From positions 1 to 64,000 of the forward strand of contig DULJ01000056.1 of the NCBI GenBank assembly GCA_012840465.1: a DNA stretch of 64,000 bases, written 5' to 3'. This DNA comes from Caryophanales bacterium (GTDB taxonomy: Bacteria; Bacillota; Bacilli; Bacillales; Bacillaceae_J). The position numbers and the translations under genes are program-made. Positions 19,042-28,782 of the stretch are shown one piece after another (positions within the stretch are counted from its first letter, which is position 1; each line of letters begins with the position of its first letter). Below the pieces are notes generated by a model. It was not told the DNA's origin. It saw nothing but the letters and a program-made list of their open reading frames with translations, and made no database searches.

Positions 19042-20820
19042 TTAACAGTATCTTTCAATAAGATAATCTATCTGTTGTTTTAAAACTGGATATTTAGAGA
19101 ATTTGCTATCTAGATTTTTCAGCAAGTCGAGTAATTCATCATATTTCCCATGCGAAATATAATGTTCGATTAATAAATAAGCGAAAGTATAATAATCATG
19201 ATCCGATAATTCTGAATGCATATGTGCACGAACTAGCTCTTCATACTCGCCCGCTGATAAGCTTTGTTTCGATACATTAATATAATCTAGCATTGTTTTG
19301 ATCATTTGTTGCTGTGTTTTTGTTTCTTTCGTATCAGACTTTTCTTCTACATCATTACCTATTCTACTGCTGTCTTCAGTATCTTCACTAGTAGAAATGT
19401 ATTCATGTTTATCCAATATTTCCTTATCATCATCATTGATTTGTGGAGTGATATCTTCCGTTATTGTTTCTGAAATTGTTTCTATTTCATGTTCCTCATT
19501 TGGTGATGGAGTATCTTCTTCATTGATTTCAGTGATTTCACTGTTTTCATCAATAATTTGGATTTCATCGATGACTTCAAGCACCTCCATATCTTCTATG
19601 ATGTGATCCGTAGTATCGTTATTTTCAGTTTCTACGTTATTGACTTCTTCCAGTTTTTCAATTTGAGCATTTTCCTCTAACTCAATTTCATCCTTGCTGT
19701 CTTGTGATCCTGCTTCAATTTCTTCCATGACTGATTCATCTTTTTCAGCTTCTTCTTCACTAAATAGATCGGCGTTTTCGATGATGCTTTCCACTTCAAG
19801 TTCTTCAAATAATGCAGACCGTCGTTGCAACAACTCAACTTCATCATCGTCAGGATCAAGCTCAGCCATATCAGAAGTATGAATAGAATCCTTAACAACA
19901 TCAGCGTCGCTATCGAAACGTTGCCCACTTACTAAATCTTCTAAATCAACGTCATCTGAGACCACAGATTCATTTGGTAAAACTTCATTGGATAAAACTT
20001 CATCGGAAAGTATCTCTAAAACGTCCTGCTCTTCTGTTGCGTCCACTATTTCTAGTTGAGTTTCATCTTCCTGTTGTTCCTCAATGCTTGGTTGCATTTC
20101 AGATTCTTCAACAGCGATTACTTCTGTTTCATCTTGTTCTGAGTTGAGTGCTTGTCTGTCTTCTTCCAACTGCTGTGCCTCATCAAAATCAGAAAAAAGC
20201 TCAGTATTATTATAGGAGTCCTCAATTACACCACTCTGCTCCTCAATATGATCGAGATTTTCATTTTCAGATATAGGTTCTTCTGTTGCAAGATTTGATG
20301 GTAATTCTGCTAAGCTATCGAAGTCTTGTGTTAATTCAGCTTGTTTCTTTTCAAAAAGCAATCTGTCAATCGCATCTTGACCTAGATTATAGTCGCCAAA
20401 ATCTTTTTGTACTTCATCGTCTTGCGGTTTATCAACCATTTTAAGCTCATTCCCAGGCAAATCTATTCCAGCAAGTTGCCCATTTAATGAACGTTTATCA
20501 GTGTCTTTTCCATTAACAAAACGGGATCTTAACCTTGTTTCATAAAAATAGGTAGCAATTAAAGCAAGCAACAACAAGATAAGAATCGCCTTCCACAAAG
20601 GAAGGAATTTGTTGGCCAACATGCCAGCCTCTGCAAGTATGAAAGATAGACCTGCGATCAATACTTTTTCCTTCTTATTAAAACCAATCGGAACGATATA
20701 TAAAATAGGTATTAGAATTAAAATAAAGATAAAGCCAAAAATATATACTTCCAAATCATCACCCGCTTTCATTTCAAAAATAATCAATCCATTATTACCC
20801 AATTGTATGAAAAATGACAC
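19042..20820 (-). CDS. Acidic membrane protein of unknown function, first gene of pilus operon
   Basis: N-terminal hydrophobic helices, long Asp/Glu-rich linker, C-terminal helical TPR-like domain; start may be the internal Met at 20772. Confidence 0.75.
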   Translation of the reverse strand: MSFFIQLGNNGLIIFEMKAGDDLEVYIFGFIFILILIPILYIVPIGFNKKEKVLIAGLSFILAEAGMLANKFLPLWKAILILLLLALIATYFYETRLRSRFVNGKDTDKRSLNGQLAGIDLPGNELKMVDKPQDDEVQKDFGDYNLGQDAIDRLLFEKKQAELTQDFDSLAELPSNLATEEPISENENLDHIEEQSGVIEDSYNNTELFSDFDEAQQLEEDRQALNSEQDETEVIAVEESEMQPSIEEQQEDETQLEIVDATEEQDVLEILSDEVLSNEVLPNESVVSDDVDLEDLVSGQRFDSDADVVKDSIHTSDMAELDPDDDEVELLQRRSALFEELEVESIIENADLFSEEEAEKDESVMEEIEAGSQDSKDEIELEENAQIEKLEEVNNVETENNDTTDHIIEDMEVLEVIDEIQIIDENSEITEINEEDTPSPNEEHEIETISETITEDITPQINDDDKEILDKHEYISTSEDTEDSSRIGNDVEEKSDTKETKTQQQMIKTMLDYINVSKQSLSAGEYEELVRAHMHSELSDHDYYTFAYLLIEHYISHGKYDELLDLLKNLDSKFSKYPVLKQQIDYLIERYC

Positions 20821-20833
20821 TTTTAAACCTGAA

Positions 20834-20852
20834 TTTTATTGTATAATAAAAA
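20834..20852 (+). promoter_or_regulatory. Candidate -10 region in the divergent intergenic region
   Basis: TTTTATTGTATAATAAAAA upstream of the minor pilin operon. Confidence 0.35.
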
Positions 20853-20980
20853 TTGGTAATTTAAAAGCAAATTCAGATAATGTTTTACAATTCTTAACAT
20901 ATTCCGACTATATTCTACAATTAACTATCACAATAGTAAAAACAGTAAAAATAGTAAAAGCATCTGAAAGAAGGGATCCT

Positions 20981-21709
20981 TTGTTTACCATTCATTTTCT
21001 AAAAAATAAAAATGGATTTACATTACTGGAAGTCTTGCTATCTCTTACACTTATTTTTCTAATCGTTTTCCCTCTATTTCGCTTCTTCTTGCAAGCGTAT
21101 GATTATACAATGGATAGTAGGAATAAAACGATTGCTGTGAACATTGCTAGAAATGTTGTTAATTATATGGAGAAGCAGGATGTCCATGTAATGAAGGCAT
21201 TTTTAGAACAGGATAAAGATAAGAATAGTAGAGAATTTGCCAGACTTAATTGGACAGATTGCGTGGTTGATAAAGAATGCATTACTAACCCTACTACTTG
21301 TAAGCAATCAACCATTAGTATCGACCTTGCCAATCCCAAAGAGTCAAAAATAAATGATGCTACGGACGAAAATGCCCTACCTTTATTTAATAACGGTGCT
21401 AATATTGCAGATGGAGTTATATGTAGAACAGTACTTAGACCTTATATAAATGACTTTCAATACGATGAAGAACATATCTCTATTTTTTTATTAGATTATT
21501 ATGATGATAAAACGACCAATGAAGCAATTGTTAAGTTATTAGAGACTGAGCAGGACCACACTGCTCTTGATACCCAATTAAATGATAAATTAACTGGATC
21601 ACCTCAATATGTATCACAATTAATGAAAGTATATGTTGTCGTCAATTGGAGTGAAAAAAGAGACAATATTGTGCTAGAAGGAGTTATCTCTGATGAGGCA
21701 TTACGCTAA
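20981..21709 (+). CDS. Minor pilin, PilV/GspI-like (prepilin)
   Basis: TTG start after GAAAGAAGGGA RBS; KNKNG|FTLLEVLLSLTLIFLIVFPLFRFF. Confidence 0.82.
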   Translation: MFTIHFLKNKNGFTLLEVLLSLTLIFLIVFPLFRFFLQAYDYTMDSRNKTIAVNIARNVVNYMEKQDVHVMKAFLEQDKDKNSREFARLNWTDCVVDKECITNPTTCKQSTISIDLANPKESKINDATDENALPLFNNGANIADGVICRTVLRPYINDFQYDEEHISIFLLDYYDDKTTNEAIVKLLETEQDHTALDTQLNDKLTGSPQYVSQLMKVYVVVNWSEKRDNIVLEGVISDEALR

Positions 21710-22457
21710 CCTATTAAAAAATAACCGTGGAGTAACATTAATTGAACTGTTAACAGCCCTTGTTATCAGTACACTTGTATTGGGAATTGCATACGGCTTG
21801 CTGTTTGCAGGTTATAAAACATATGAAAAGGTTGGAATTGAACAAGGACTCCGAAATGAAGCAGATTATGTTGTTTCACAGATTATGCAAACCTTTTACA
21901 AATCAGATATTAGTGATATTAAACAAAGTTGCCAATCGACATCAACTAATCCATCAACATCAGGAAAAAATATTTGTATTGAGGTTCATAGCACAGCTGG
22001 CTTGCAAGTAGCCACAAACAACAATAATAAACAAGTTGGAATTACCAATCTAAATGAATTAAAAAATTCTCTAACCGTTACCCAAATTAAAGTTGTTAAA
22101 GAAACAATTGACGGCCATGATGTTCAAAATATACTAATTGAGGATTATGAAGCTGAACGAGGAGTAGCAAGCAATGGAAATATTAAAATAAAAGATCCAA
22201 ATAACCCAACCAATTCAGTAAAAATCAATAGCTCATCCTACGATTTTATTATAGCACCAACTAGTTCGGATGAAGGCTCTGAAATTAATGCAACATGCTC
22301 CTACGAATCTACTATCATTACGGACCCAATTAATAAGGATAAGTTTATAAATAAAAAATGTTCAAACGGGCTTGTCGATATTTCGCTTATCATTAAAAGA
22401 GCGAATGTAGAAAATGATAAATTTAAAATACAACTAAAAAGTCAATTTGGATTTTAA
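21693..22457 (+). CDS. Minor pilin, PilW/GspJ-like (prepilin)
   Basis: LLKNNRG|VTLIELLTALVISTLVLGIAYGLL. Confidence 0.85.
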   Translation: MRHYANLLKNNRGVTLIELLTALVISTLVLGIAYGLLFAGYKTYEKVGIEQGLRNEADYVVSQIMQTFYKSDISDIKQSCQSTSTNPSTSGKNICIEVHSTAGLQVATNNNNKQVGITNLNELKNSLTVTQIKVVKETIDGHDVQNILIEDYEAERGVASNGNIKIKDPNNPTNSVKINSSSYDFIIAPTSSDEGSEINATCSYESTIITDPINKDKFINKKCSNGLVDISLIIKRANVENDKFKIQLKSQFGF

Positions 22458-22472
22458 AGGTGGAATTATGTT

Positions 22473-24590
22473 ATGAATGAAAAAGGTTCAAGTTTACTTG
22501 TTGTCTTGTTAGTTACATTAATATTCTCAGTGCTTGGGTTGTCCGTTTTGGGAGCAGCCGTAAATAATACAAAACTAACGGCAATAAGGGAACAAGAAAT
22601 AGAAACAACTGCAAGCGGTAAAGTTTTAATGAGCGAAGTATTAGCTAAGTTGCAGGAAAATCTAAATCCAAACGTAACTGGAAATCTATATGCTAAAAAT
22701 TTAAAAGATATACTAATAAAAAATGATACCCCAACAGATATATACGATATTGAATTAACTAGTATTATCACTGAAACAGAAAAATACTTTAATGACAATC
22801 CAGACTTAAAGGATTTTACAGTAAACATTAATGAACTTGACTTGGCAAGTACAGACGCTAACATTGTAACTTATAAAACATACGGCATTACGGATCCAAA
22901 CTTCAAAGAAAAGAACTATATTCGGATTTTTAAAATTACGATTGATTCAACAGAAGCTGGTGCGGATAATCCAACTATTCCTAGAACTGTATCTCAAAAT
23001 GTCATCCTATCACCAACCCCTAGTTTCTTAAACTATGCAGTGGGAGCGTATGGGAAATTGCATGAGCCAGTAGACAAGCGGGATAAAGATATTGCTTCTC
23101 CAAATAGCGCCCTAGTCGTAAATGGTTCACCAGATATTATTGGAAATATTTTCGCACCGACATTAGAGCTTAATAGTAGGGCTAAGTATAGAAATATTGA
23201 CCCTGATGATCCAACTGGTTCTACATCAATAGAACTTATGACTGGCCCTTTCCACGGTCCAAGCGTTTTTGGCACACTATATACTGAAAATATTAATAAT
23301 AAACGCGAGTCTAATCCAACAACAGCCAGATTCTTCGAAGGGAACTATGCAGAGATTGCCAGCGGGATAACCGGTATTCCCGTTATAAAACCGATTAGTA
23401 AAAATTTCGTTGATATGGACTTCAATTCAACCTTTGATCTTAAATGGGAAAATACGGGCCTTCCAGATTTCATAAATGATTCTACTTCTATCGGACCTTT
23501 TATTGATAAATGTAAAAGTAATGACAACTATAATTACAAGCTTTTTGAAGCATTGATAAACACAGATGGACTGATTGAAAACAACCATAGTGCGACAGGA
23601 AGTATAGAAGATCTTCTAGTTATTGCAGAGGGTGATGAGGAAATTAGAAAAGGCGACACAGGTGATTCTTCTAAAAAAAGGGCACAAAATCCTAAATTCT
23701 TTTGTGGAAATGACTTTGGTAAAGATCATAATAAACAGGTATTTCTATTAGAGGAATCTATGCTCGAAACATATAAAGGAAGTAATTCAAAATTATATAG
23801 CAGCGAAGACATTGATGGAACTACAAGCACTTTATTTTTCACTAATATTGACAAGGATTCCGATCATAAACATATCTTTAAGGATGACCATGTCTTAACA
23901 ATTAATCAAGACTTGAACTTAAAAGATGGTGACGATAAGGGCTGGTTAGTAGTAAACGGAAACTTAGAAATTAACGGAGGTACCAAAGATAACCCAATTG
24001 TTATAAAAGGAAATATTCTAGTCAACGGCAACTTATTCATCAAAAGTAGCGGACAAAATAAGGAGTTCCTAGAATTTGATGCGACAGTTTATGTTAAAGG
24101 GAATAGTACAATCGATAATGTAAATATTGATGGTGCCAAGGAAAACGAGAGTGATCCTGATAAGGAAAGGAAACAATTAGTTCTTATAAGTAATAAAGAT
24201 TTAAAAATTGTCAGAATTAACGAATACGAAAAAGTGTTAAATCCAACTGATAATAAACTTGTAAATCTTATTAACGATAAGCCAAATTTAAAGGCATTCT
24301 TTTATACTGACAGTAATGCTACTTTATATGGTGTAGGATCCCATTTTCAAATTGAGGGTGGCGTATTTGCCCGACAGCAGCTGACCATTAATGCTATTCG
24401 TTACAATTTTAGTACAGATAGTCTGGGAGCTATTAGTGAAATTTCTCCTTCAACCAACTTCGCATCAAAGCCAGATGCTAGGTCGCGATTCTATGTCGAA
24501 TATGATACGAGAGTAATTACTGACCAGCTCAGTTCACTTCCAAGGGTTGATCGTTTGCAACTGATTGTCGATGACTTAAATATTCAATAA
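22473..24590 (+). CDS. Large PilX/GspK-like minor pilin with beta-solenoid-like C-terminal region
   Basis: MNEKG|SSLLVVLLVTLIFSVLGLSVLGAA (no Glu5); repetitive GWLVVNGNLEINGGTKDNPIVIKGNILVNGNLFIKSSG. Confidence 0.75.
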   Translation: MNEKGSSLLVVLLVTLIFSVLGLSVLGAAVNNTKLTAIREQEIETTASGKVLMSEVLAKLQENLNPNVTGNLYAKNLKDILIKNDTPTDIYDIELTSIITETEKYFNDNPDLKDFTVNINELDLASTDANIVTYKTYGITDPNFKEKNYIRIFKITIDSTEAGADNPTIPRTVSQNVILSPTPSFLNYAVGAYGKLHEPVDKRDKDIASPNSALVVNGSPDIIGNIFAPTLELNSRAKYRNIDPDDPTGSTSIELMTGPFHGPSVFGTLYTENINNKRESNPTTARFFEGNYAEIASGITGIPVIKPISKNFVDMDFNSTFDLKWENTGLPDFINDSTSIGPFIDKCKSNDNYNYKLFEALINTDGLIENNHSATGSIEDLLVIAEGDEEIRKGDTGDSSKKRAQNPKFFCGNDFGKDHNKQVFLLEESMLETYKGSNSKLYSSEDIDGTTSTLFFTNIDKDSDHKHIFKDDHVLTINQDLNLKDGDDKGWLVVNGNLEINGGTKDNPIVIKGNILVNGNLFIKSSGQNKEFLEFDATVYVKGNSTIDNVNIDGAKENESDPDKERKQLVLISNKDLKIVRINEYEKVLNPTDNKLVNLINDKPNLKAFFYTDSNATLYGVGSHFQIEGGVFARQQLTINAIRYNFSTDSLGAISEISPSTNFASKPDARSRFYVEYDTRVITDQLSSLPRVDRLQLIVDDLNIQ

Positions 24591-24596
24591 CTAAAA

Positions 24597-24632
24597 GAAA
24601 AGAGGCTCACTAGCTAAGTAGTGGCCTCTTTT
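24597..24632. terminator. Bidirectional terminator between convergent genes
   Basis: AAAAGAGGCtCACTA-GCTAAG-TAGTGGCCTCTTTT. Confidence 0.85.
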
Positions 24633-24635
24633 CCT

Positions 24636-26582
24636 TTACCATTGTGCTTTTGGTTGTTCAATTTTTTTGCTTGTACCATCTACTTTTATTAAAGCACTTG
24701 CTTCTGTTTTTGCAGATGGTCTAATTTTATAGTAATCGTTTGTTGGATGTGGTTCCTTCAACTTAACTGTAATTATTTGAAATCCTGAAGCTTCCCCTTT
24801 TCGAGTAACGTTTCCATTTTCAATCTTTACTATATCGCTGTCTGCTGGTCCCCATTGTAGTGCCTTTCTCTTTTGTGTATCTGTTAATGTAAAATCTTCC
24901 GGTGCAGTTTGTTCAAAAATAACTTTAGGTACCATATCGACCGGAGCATTATACTGATAGGTTGGTGCATCAAATGATATGCCATGGATGACAACATTAA
25001 CTTTGATAGTTGTTGTTGCTTCAATTGGAGTTCCCATTTCATCTATTGATGTTATTTTTATTTCAGTTACTCCAATGCCCTTAGGCGTTACAATTCCCCC
25101 ACTCACAGTTGCTACATTTTCATCTGATGAAGTCCAAGTTATCTCCTTGGGTACTTCATCACCTTCGTTCTTCGGTTTAACCTCATTTATTAAATTACGC
25201 GTTGGTACTGATTTTGAGTCTACGTCAATTTCATAGATATCTGCATCAAATATCATGCCAATACTTTTATTTTTTACTACGGTTACTGTAAAAGGTACAC
25301 CGTAAAATTCTTTTAGTTCATTGGATAAATCAGTGTAACTAAGTTTCACATCACTAAATGTGTAAATTCCTGGTTCATCAATATTTAATGAAAATGATTT
25401 TACCCCTGATGGACTTGGCGTCTTACCATCTTCATATTGGATATCATCGAAATTGAGTACTGCATAATTCGGGTCTGACTCATCAATGACAGCACCCCCA
25501 TTTAAAGATACATTACCAGGAAAACTTGGGTCCTTGATTTTAACTTTTACTTTAATATCCCTGATTGATTGTTTAATGATTGTATTGGTAATACTCTCTA
25601 AAATAGAGATTATATTAGATTTTTCACCTTTTACAGCGAAGGCGCCTGTAAGATTTGAAAGTTCGTTTAGGAAGTTCATGTCAACATCTCCGTCTGAACC
25701 AAAACCTACTGAATATAATTTGGCACCTTTTGCAGCTAAATTGGAAGCCGCTACCCTTGCATAGGCGTAGTCTATATCACCTCTACCAAACAAGTATGTA
25801 TTGCCATTATAATCAAATGTTATCTCATCATTATTCTTATTCCTGCTCAAGGTAACATTTGCACCGTTAACCGGATATTTTTTACTTGACCATTTTTCGC
25901 CCTTCTTGGTGACCTTCTCCATTTTTGGAAACTCGCCACTTATTGTTGTGCTTAAGTAGTTCTCATATGTTTCTGGTCGGCCATCGGTTAAAAATATGAC
26001 ATATTTCGGATTGCTCGAACTTCCAAAAAGTTCATTCGCTTTGGATAAGGCTGCATAATAATTCGTTCCACCCTTTGCTTTAAGCTTATCTATGGATGAT
26101 TTTATTGAATTTAGGTGTGTTTTTATACCTGACTTTGTGGTATCACTACTATTAAACTCTGTAACACTGCCAACATCTATCTCGAATGGAACAAAAGCAA
26201 ACCTATCACCAACAATTGCTGATTCTCCAAATTTATCAATTGCACTTTTAGCGCTCTCTTTCGCCTTAATAAATTTATCCTTATCAGAACTACCGTTTTT
26301 CATATTCAACACCATTGAACCTGATGTATCGAAAACAAAAACAACATCAATCGGAGTTTGACGGGTACCGTCCCCCGCTATACCTTTTGGAATAACATTT
26401 GCATTAATATCCACTACTGCGACTTCTGTTTCTGGATCAATGAGATAGCCGCTATCTTGTAATGGCTTAACTTCAAAATCAAGGCTAGCGTTTTGGGCTG
26501 CTAGTGCCAATGAACTTCCTAAGCTGCCAAAAATTAAAAGAAAGACAAGTAATAAGGGTAATAGTTTTCTAGTCATCATCAT
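24636..26582 (-). CDS. Secreted VWA-domain protein with BIG2-like repeats
   Basis: Signal peptide; DVVFVFDTSGSMVLN MIDAS; VIFLTDGRPETY; ITWTSSDENVATVSGGIVTPKGIGVTEIKI BIG2; C-terminus ends QPKAQW. Confidence 0.88.
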   Translation of the reverse strand: MMMTRKLLPLLLVFLLIFGSLGSSLALAAQNASLDFEVKPLQDSGYLIDPETEVAVVDINANVIPKGIAGDGTRQTPIDVVFVFDTSGSMVLNMKNGSSDKDKFIKAKESAKSAIDKFGESAIVGDRFAFVPFEIDVGSVTEFNSSDTTKSGIKTHLNSIKSSIDKLKAKGGTNYYAALSKANELFGSSSNPKYVIFLTDGRPETYENYLSTTISGEFPKMEKVTKKGEKWSSKKYPVNGANVTLSRNKNNDEITFDYNGNTYLFGRGDIDYAYARVAASNLAAKGAKLYSVGFGSDGDVDMNFLNELSNLTGAFAVKGEKSNIISILESITNTIIKQSIRDIKVKVKIKDPSFPGNVSLNGGAVIDESDPNYAVLNFDDIQYEDGKTPSPSGVKSFSLNIDEPGIYTFSDVKLSYTDLSNELKEFYGVPFTVTVVKNKSIGMIFDADIYEIDVDSKSVPTRNLINEVKPKNEGDEVPKEITWTSSDENVATVSGGIVTPKGIGVTEIKITSIDEMGTPIEATTTIKVNVVIHGISFDAPTYQYNAPVDMVPKVIFEQTAPEDFTLTDTQKRKALQWGPADSDIVKIENGNVTRKGEASGFQIITVKLKEPHPTNDYYKIRPSAKTEASALIKVDGTSKKIEQPKAQW

Positions 26583-26667
26583 TAATTTATCCCTCCAAGC
26601 TATAATTTAACGTTCCTTTATACTATATAACAAAGCCCAAAAGTTTTGAATATATCATAATTATAAC

Positions 26668-26712
26668 AAAAAAGGTATCTTAAGCCACGATTAACTTCAG
26701 ATACCTTTTTAT
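26668..26712 (-). terminator. Terminator of the middle VWA gene
   Basis: AAAAAGGTATCT...AGATACCTTTTT. Confidence 0.75.
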
Positions 26713-26722
26713 CAGATGATTT

Positions 26723-28699
26723 TTACCACTCCTGTAGTGGATCACCAATTGGACCATCTGTTTTATTAATTTTTATTAATGTTGTTGCTTTATCATGAGG
26801 TGTAACAGGATCACCATCAATTTTATACTCATCTTTAAGTTCTGCGGTTAAAACCACAAAACCACTATCTGATCCTCTTTGTTCAATATTACCAAAGTCA
26901 TCTACGGTTAGAATAGTATTCTCGCCAGTAACCGTCCATGTAAGGACATCCGGTGAAATATTAAAACCATTGGGTTTGACTTTTAGCTCATTAAACATAT
27001 TTTTCGGTGAACCAGGGGTATATTCATAGGTGGTCTTTCCAAATGAAATTCCTTCAAGATTAACCTTAACTGGCGTTTCCGCCTTAATGATATTGCCTTT
27101 TTTATCTTTTGCCTCCACCGTAATCTTTGTTGTCCCTACACCTTTCGCAGTAACAATACCTCCATTTACTACTGCTATTTTTTCATTGGAGGAGATCCAC
27201 GTGAAATCTGTAGGCATTTCAATGTCTTCGATTTTCACATCTGCTGGTGGTACAACCTCTACTTCACTATTTAAATCAAGTGTAAGATTACTAGGATTTT
27301 TATAAACATTAATCGCATATGGTGGATTTTTGAACTTCAAACCAAAGCTTTCATTGTCTATTACTTTTATTGTAAACGGAACATCAATGGATTGTTCTCG
27401 TCCGGCTAAATCCGTATAAGTTAATTCCACATCATGGAATGTATATTCTCCCGCTTTATCAAATTCCATTGTAAACAACTGATTCAATTCACCAGGGGTT
27501 CCCCCTCCAGCATTATATTTAATATCTGGTATACTAACTATGGCGTACTGGCCATCTTTCGTTTCAGTTGCACCAGAATCATCTGGTATTCCGATGTGGC
27601 CGCCATCAGGGGTTGAAACATCCTTCAAATTAATCCTAAGTTGGATTTCTTTCATTGCCACTTCGTTAATCGTTTCACTTATATGACTTAATTGAGCGTT
27701 CAATTGATCCAGTGTTTGTGGATTATATGAATTGGCTCCTGTAGCCTTTGAAAACTCTGACAATATTTCTTCATCAAAATCAAACCACTTGCCTAATCCT
27801 ATTGAATATAACTTCACATTGTTGGATGCTAACGAGCTTACCGCGTCAAATGTGGCGAGGTCGTAAACATTGTATTTATAAGAGTACTTATACTGTTTAC
27901 CGTTATACCAAAATTCTGAACGATGCAGGAATGGACTATGTCCTAAAAGATGATTCGAAATCGTCGTATAATCCTGCTTAATATACTCCTTTTTACAATT
28001 TACGCACCATTTTGGTTCGAACATGCCATCAATATTTCTTTGGACGGTCTGAACACCGGTATTGGGCAATCCGTCCGTAAAAAATATAATATATTTAACA
28101 TTGTTACTATCACCAAACATTGCATTTGCCTTATCCAAGGCTGCTTGGAAATTCGACCATTTTGTTGAAACTTTTAACTTTTGGATTTGCTTATTAATGC
28201 TATCCAACTGTGCATTTACTTCATCTTTACTTTGATTTGATGTATTAAATGGATGGACTTTTTGGAGCCCGTTATGAAATGAAATCATCGCAAAGCGATC
28301 ACCATCAATCGTTGTATCCTTCATTTGGTTTATTAGATTGTTAGAAGCTCTCCGGGCTCCTTCTAATTTACTAACAACATGGAATAACCACCCATTCTTC
28401 CATTCGTGATCAAAGGTACCTGTCATCGAAAATGAAACGTCGACCATAAAAATAACATCCATCGGTGTGACCCGTGTCTCACTATCCAATACTCCCTGCG
28501 GTAAAATATTGGTGTTAATATCGGCGGTTGCCACTCCTGTATTCAAATCCAAAAGGTAGCCTTCTGGTTTTGTTGGTTGAACATTAGCATTTAGCGAGGC
28601 TGTGGTTGGTGCTGCCGAATCAACTGATAGCGGATACCACCATTGACCTAAAGCAAGTAAAGCTATTAAAATAATGTTTAACCTCTTTTTCCATCCCAT
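26723..28699 (-). CDS. Secreted VWA-domain protein with BIG2-like repeat
   Basis: Start reassigned to MGWKKRLN after GGGAGGAGCAACA; DVIFMVDVSFSMTGT; FTWISSNEKIAVVNGGIVTAKGVGTTKITV; C-terminus GPIGDPLQEW. Confidence 0.87.
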   Translation of the reverse strand: MGWKKRLNIILIALLALGQWWYPLSVDSAAPTTASLNANVQPTKPEGYLLDLNTGVATADINTNILPQGVLDSETRVTPMDVIFMVDVSFSMTGTFDHEWKNGWLFHVVSKLEGARRASNNLINQMKDTTIDGDRFAMISFHNGLQKVHPFNTSNQSKDEVNAQLDSINKQIQKLKVSTKWSNFQAALDKANAMFGDSNNVKYIIFFTDGLPNTGVQTVQRNIDGMFEPKWCVNCKKEYIKQDYTTISNHLLGHSPFLHRSEFWYNGKQYKYSYKYNVYDLATFDAVSSLASNNVKLYSIGLGKWFDFDEEILSEFSKATGANSYNPQTLDQLNAQLSHISETINEVAMKEIQLRINLKDVSTPDGGHIGIPDDSGATETKDGQYAIVSIPDIKYNAGGGTPGELNQLFTMEFDKAGEYTFHDVELTYTDLAGREQSIDVPFTIKVIDNESFGLKFKNPPYAINVYKNPSNLTLDLNSEVEVVPPADVKIEDIEMPTDFTWISSNEKIAVVNGGIVTAKGVGTTKITVEAKDKKGNIIKAETPVKVNLEGISFGKTTYEYTPGSPKNMFNELKVKPNGFNISPDVLTWTVTGENTILTVDDFGNIEQRGSDSGFVVLTAELKDEYKIDGDPVTPHDKATTLIKINKTDGPIGDPLQEW

Positions 28700-28741
28700 T
28701 GTTGCTCCTCCCTTATTACAATGATGTGTAGCTGGATGTAT

Positions 28742-28780
28742 AAAAAGCCATAACAAGTAGCTAATTGTTATGGCCGTTTT
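28742..28780 (-). terminator. Terminator of the distal VWA gene
   Basis: AAAGCCATAACAA-GTAGCTAA-TTGTTATGGCCGTTTTT; the minus-strand T-tract lies just past the stem. Confidence 0.7.
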
Positions 28781-28782
28781 TA

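Noticed and set aside
20609-20980. Supplied start of the 20609..21709 ORF
   Set aside because: Overlaps the divergent acidic-protein gene and the promoter region; the prepilin signal and RBS support a TTG start at 20981.
22466-22864. Minus-strand 132-aa ORF opposite the large minor pilin
   Set aside because: Antisense shadow ORF with no RBS or domain signal.
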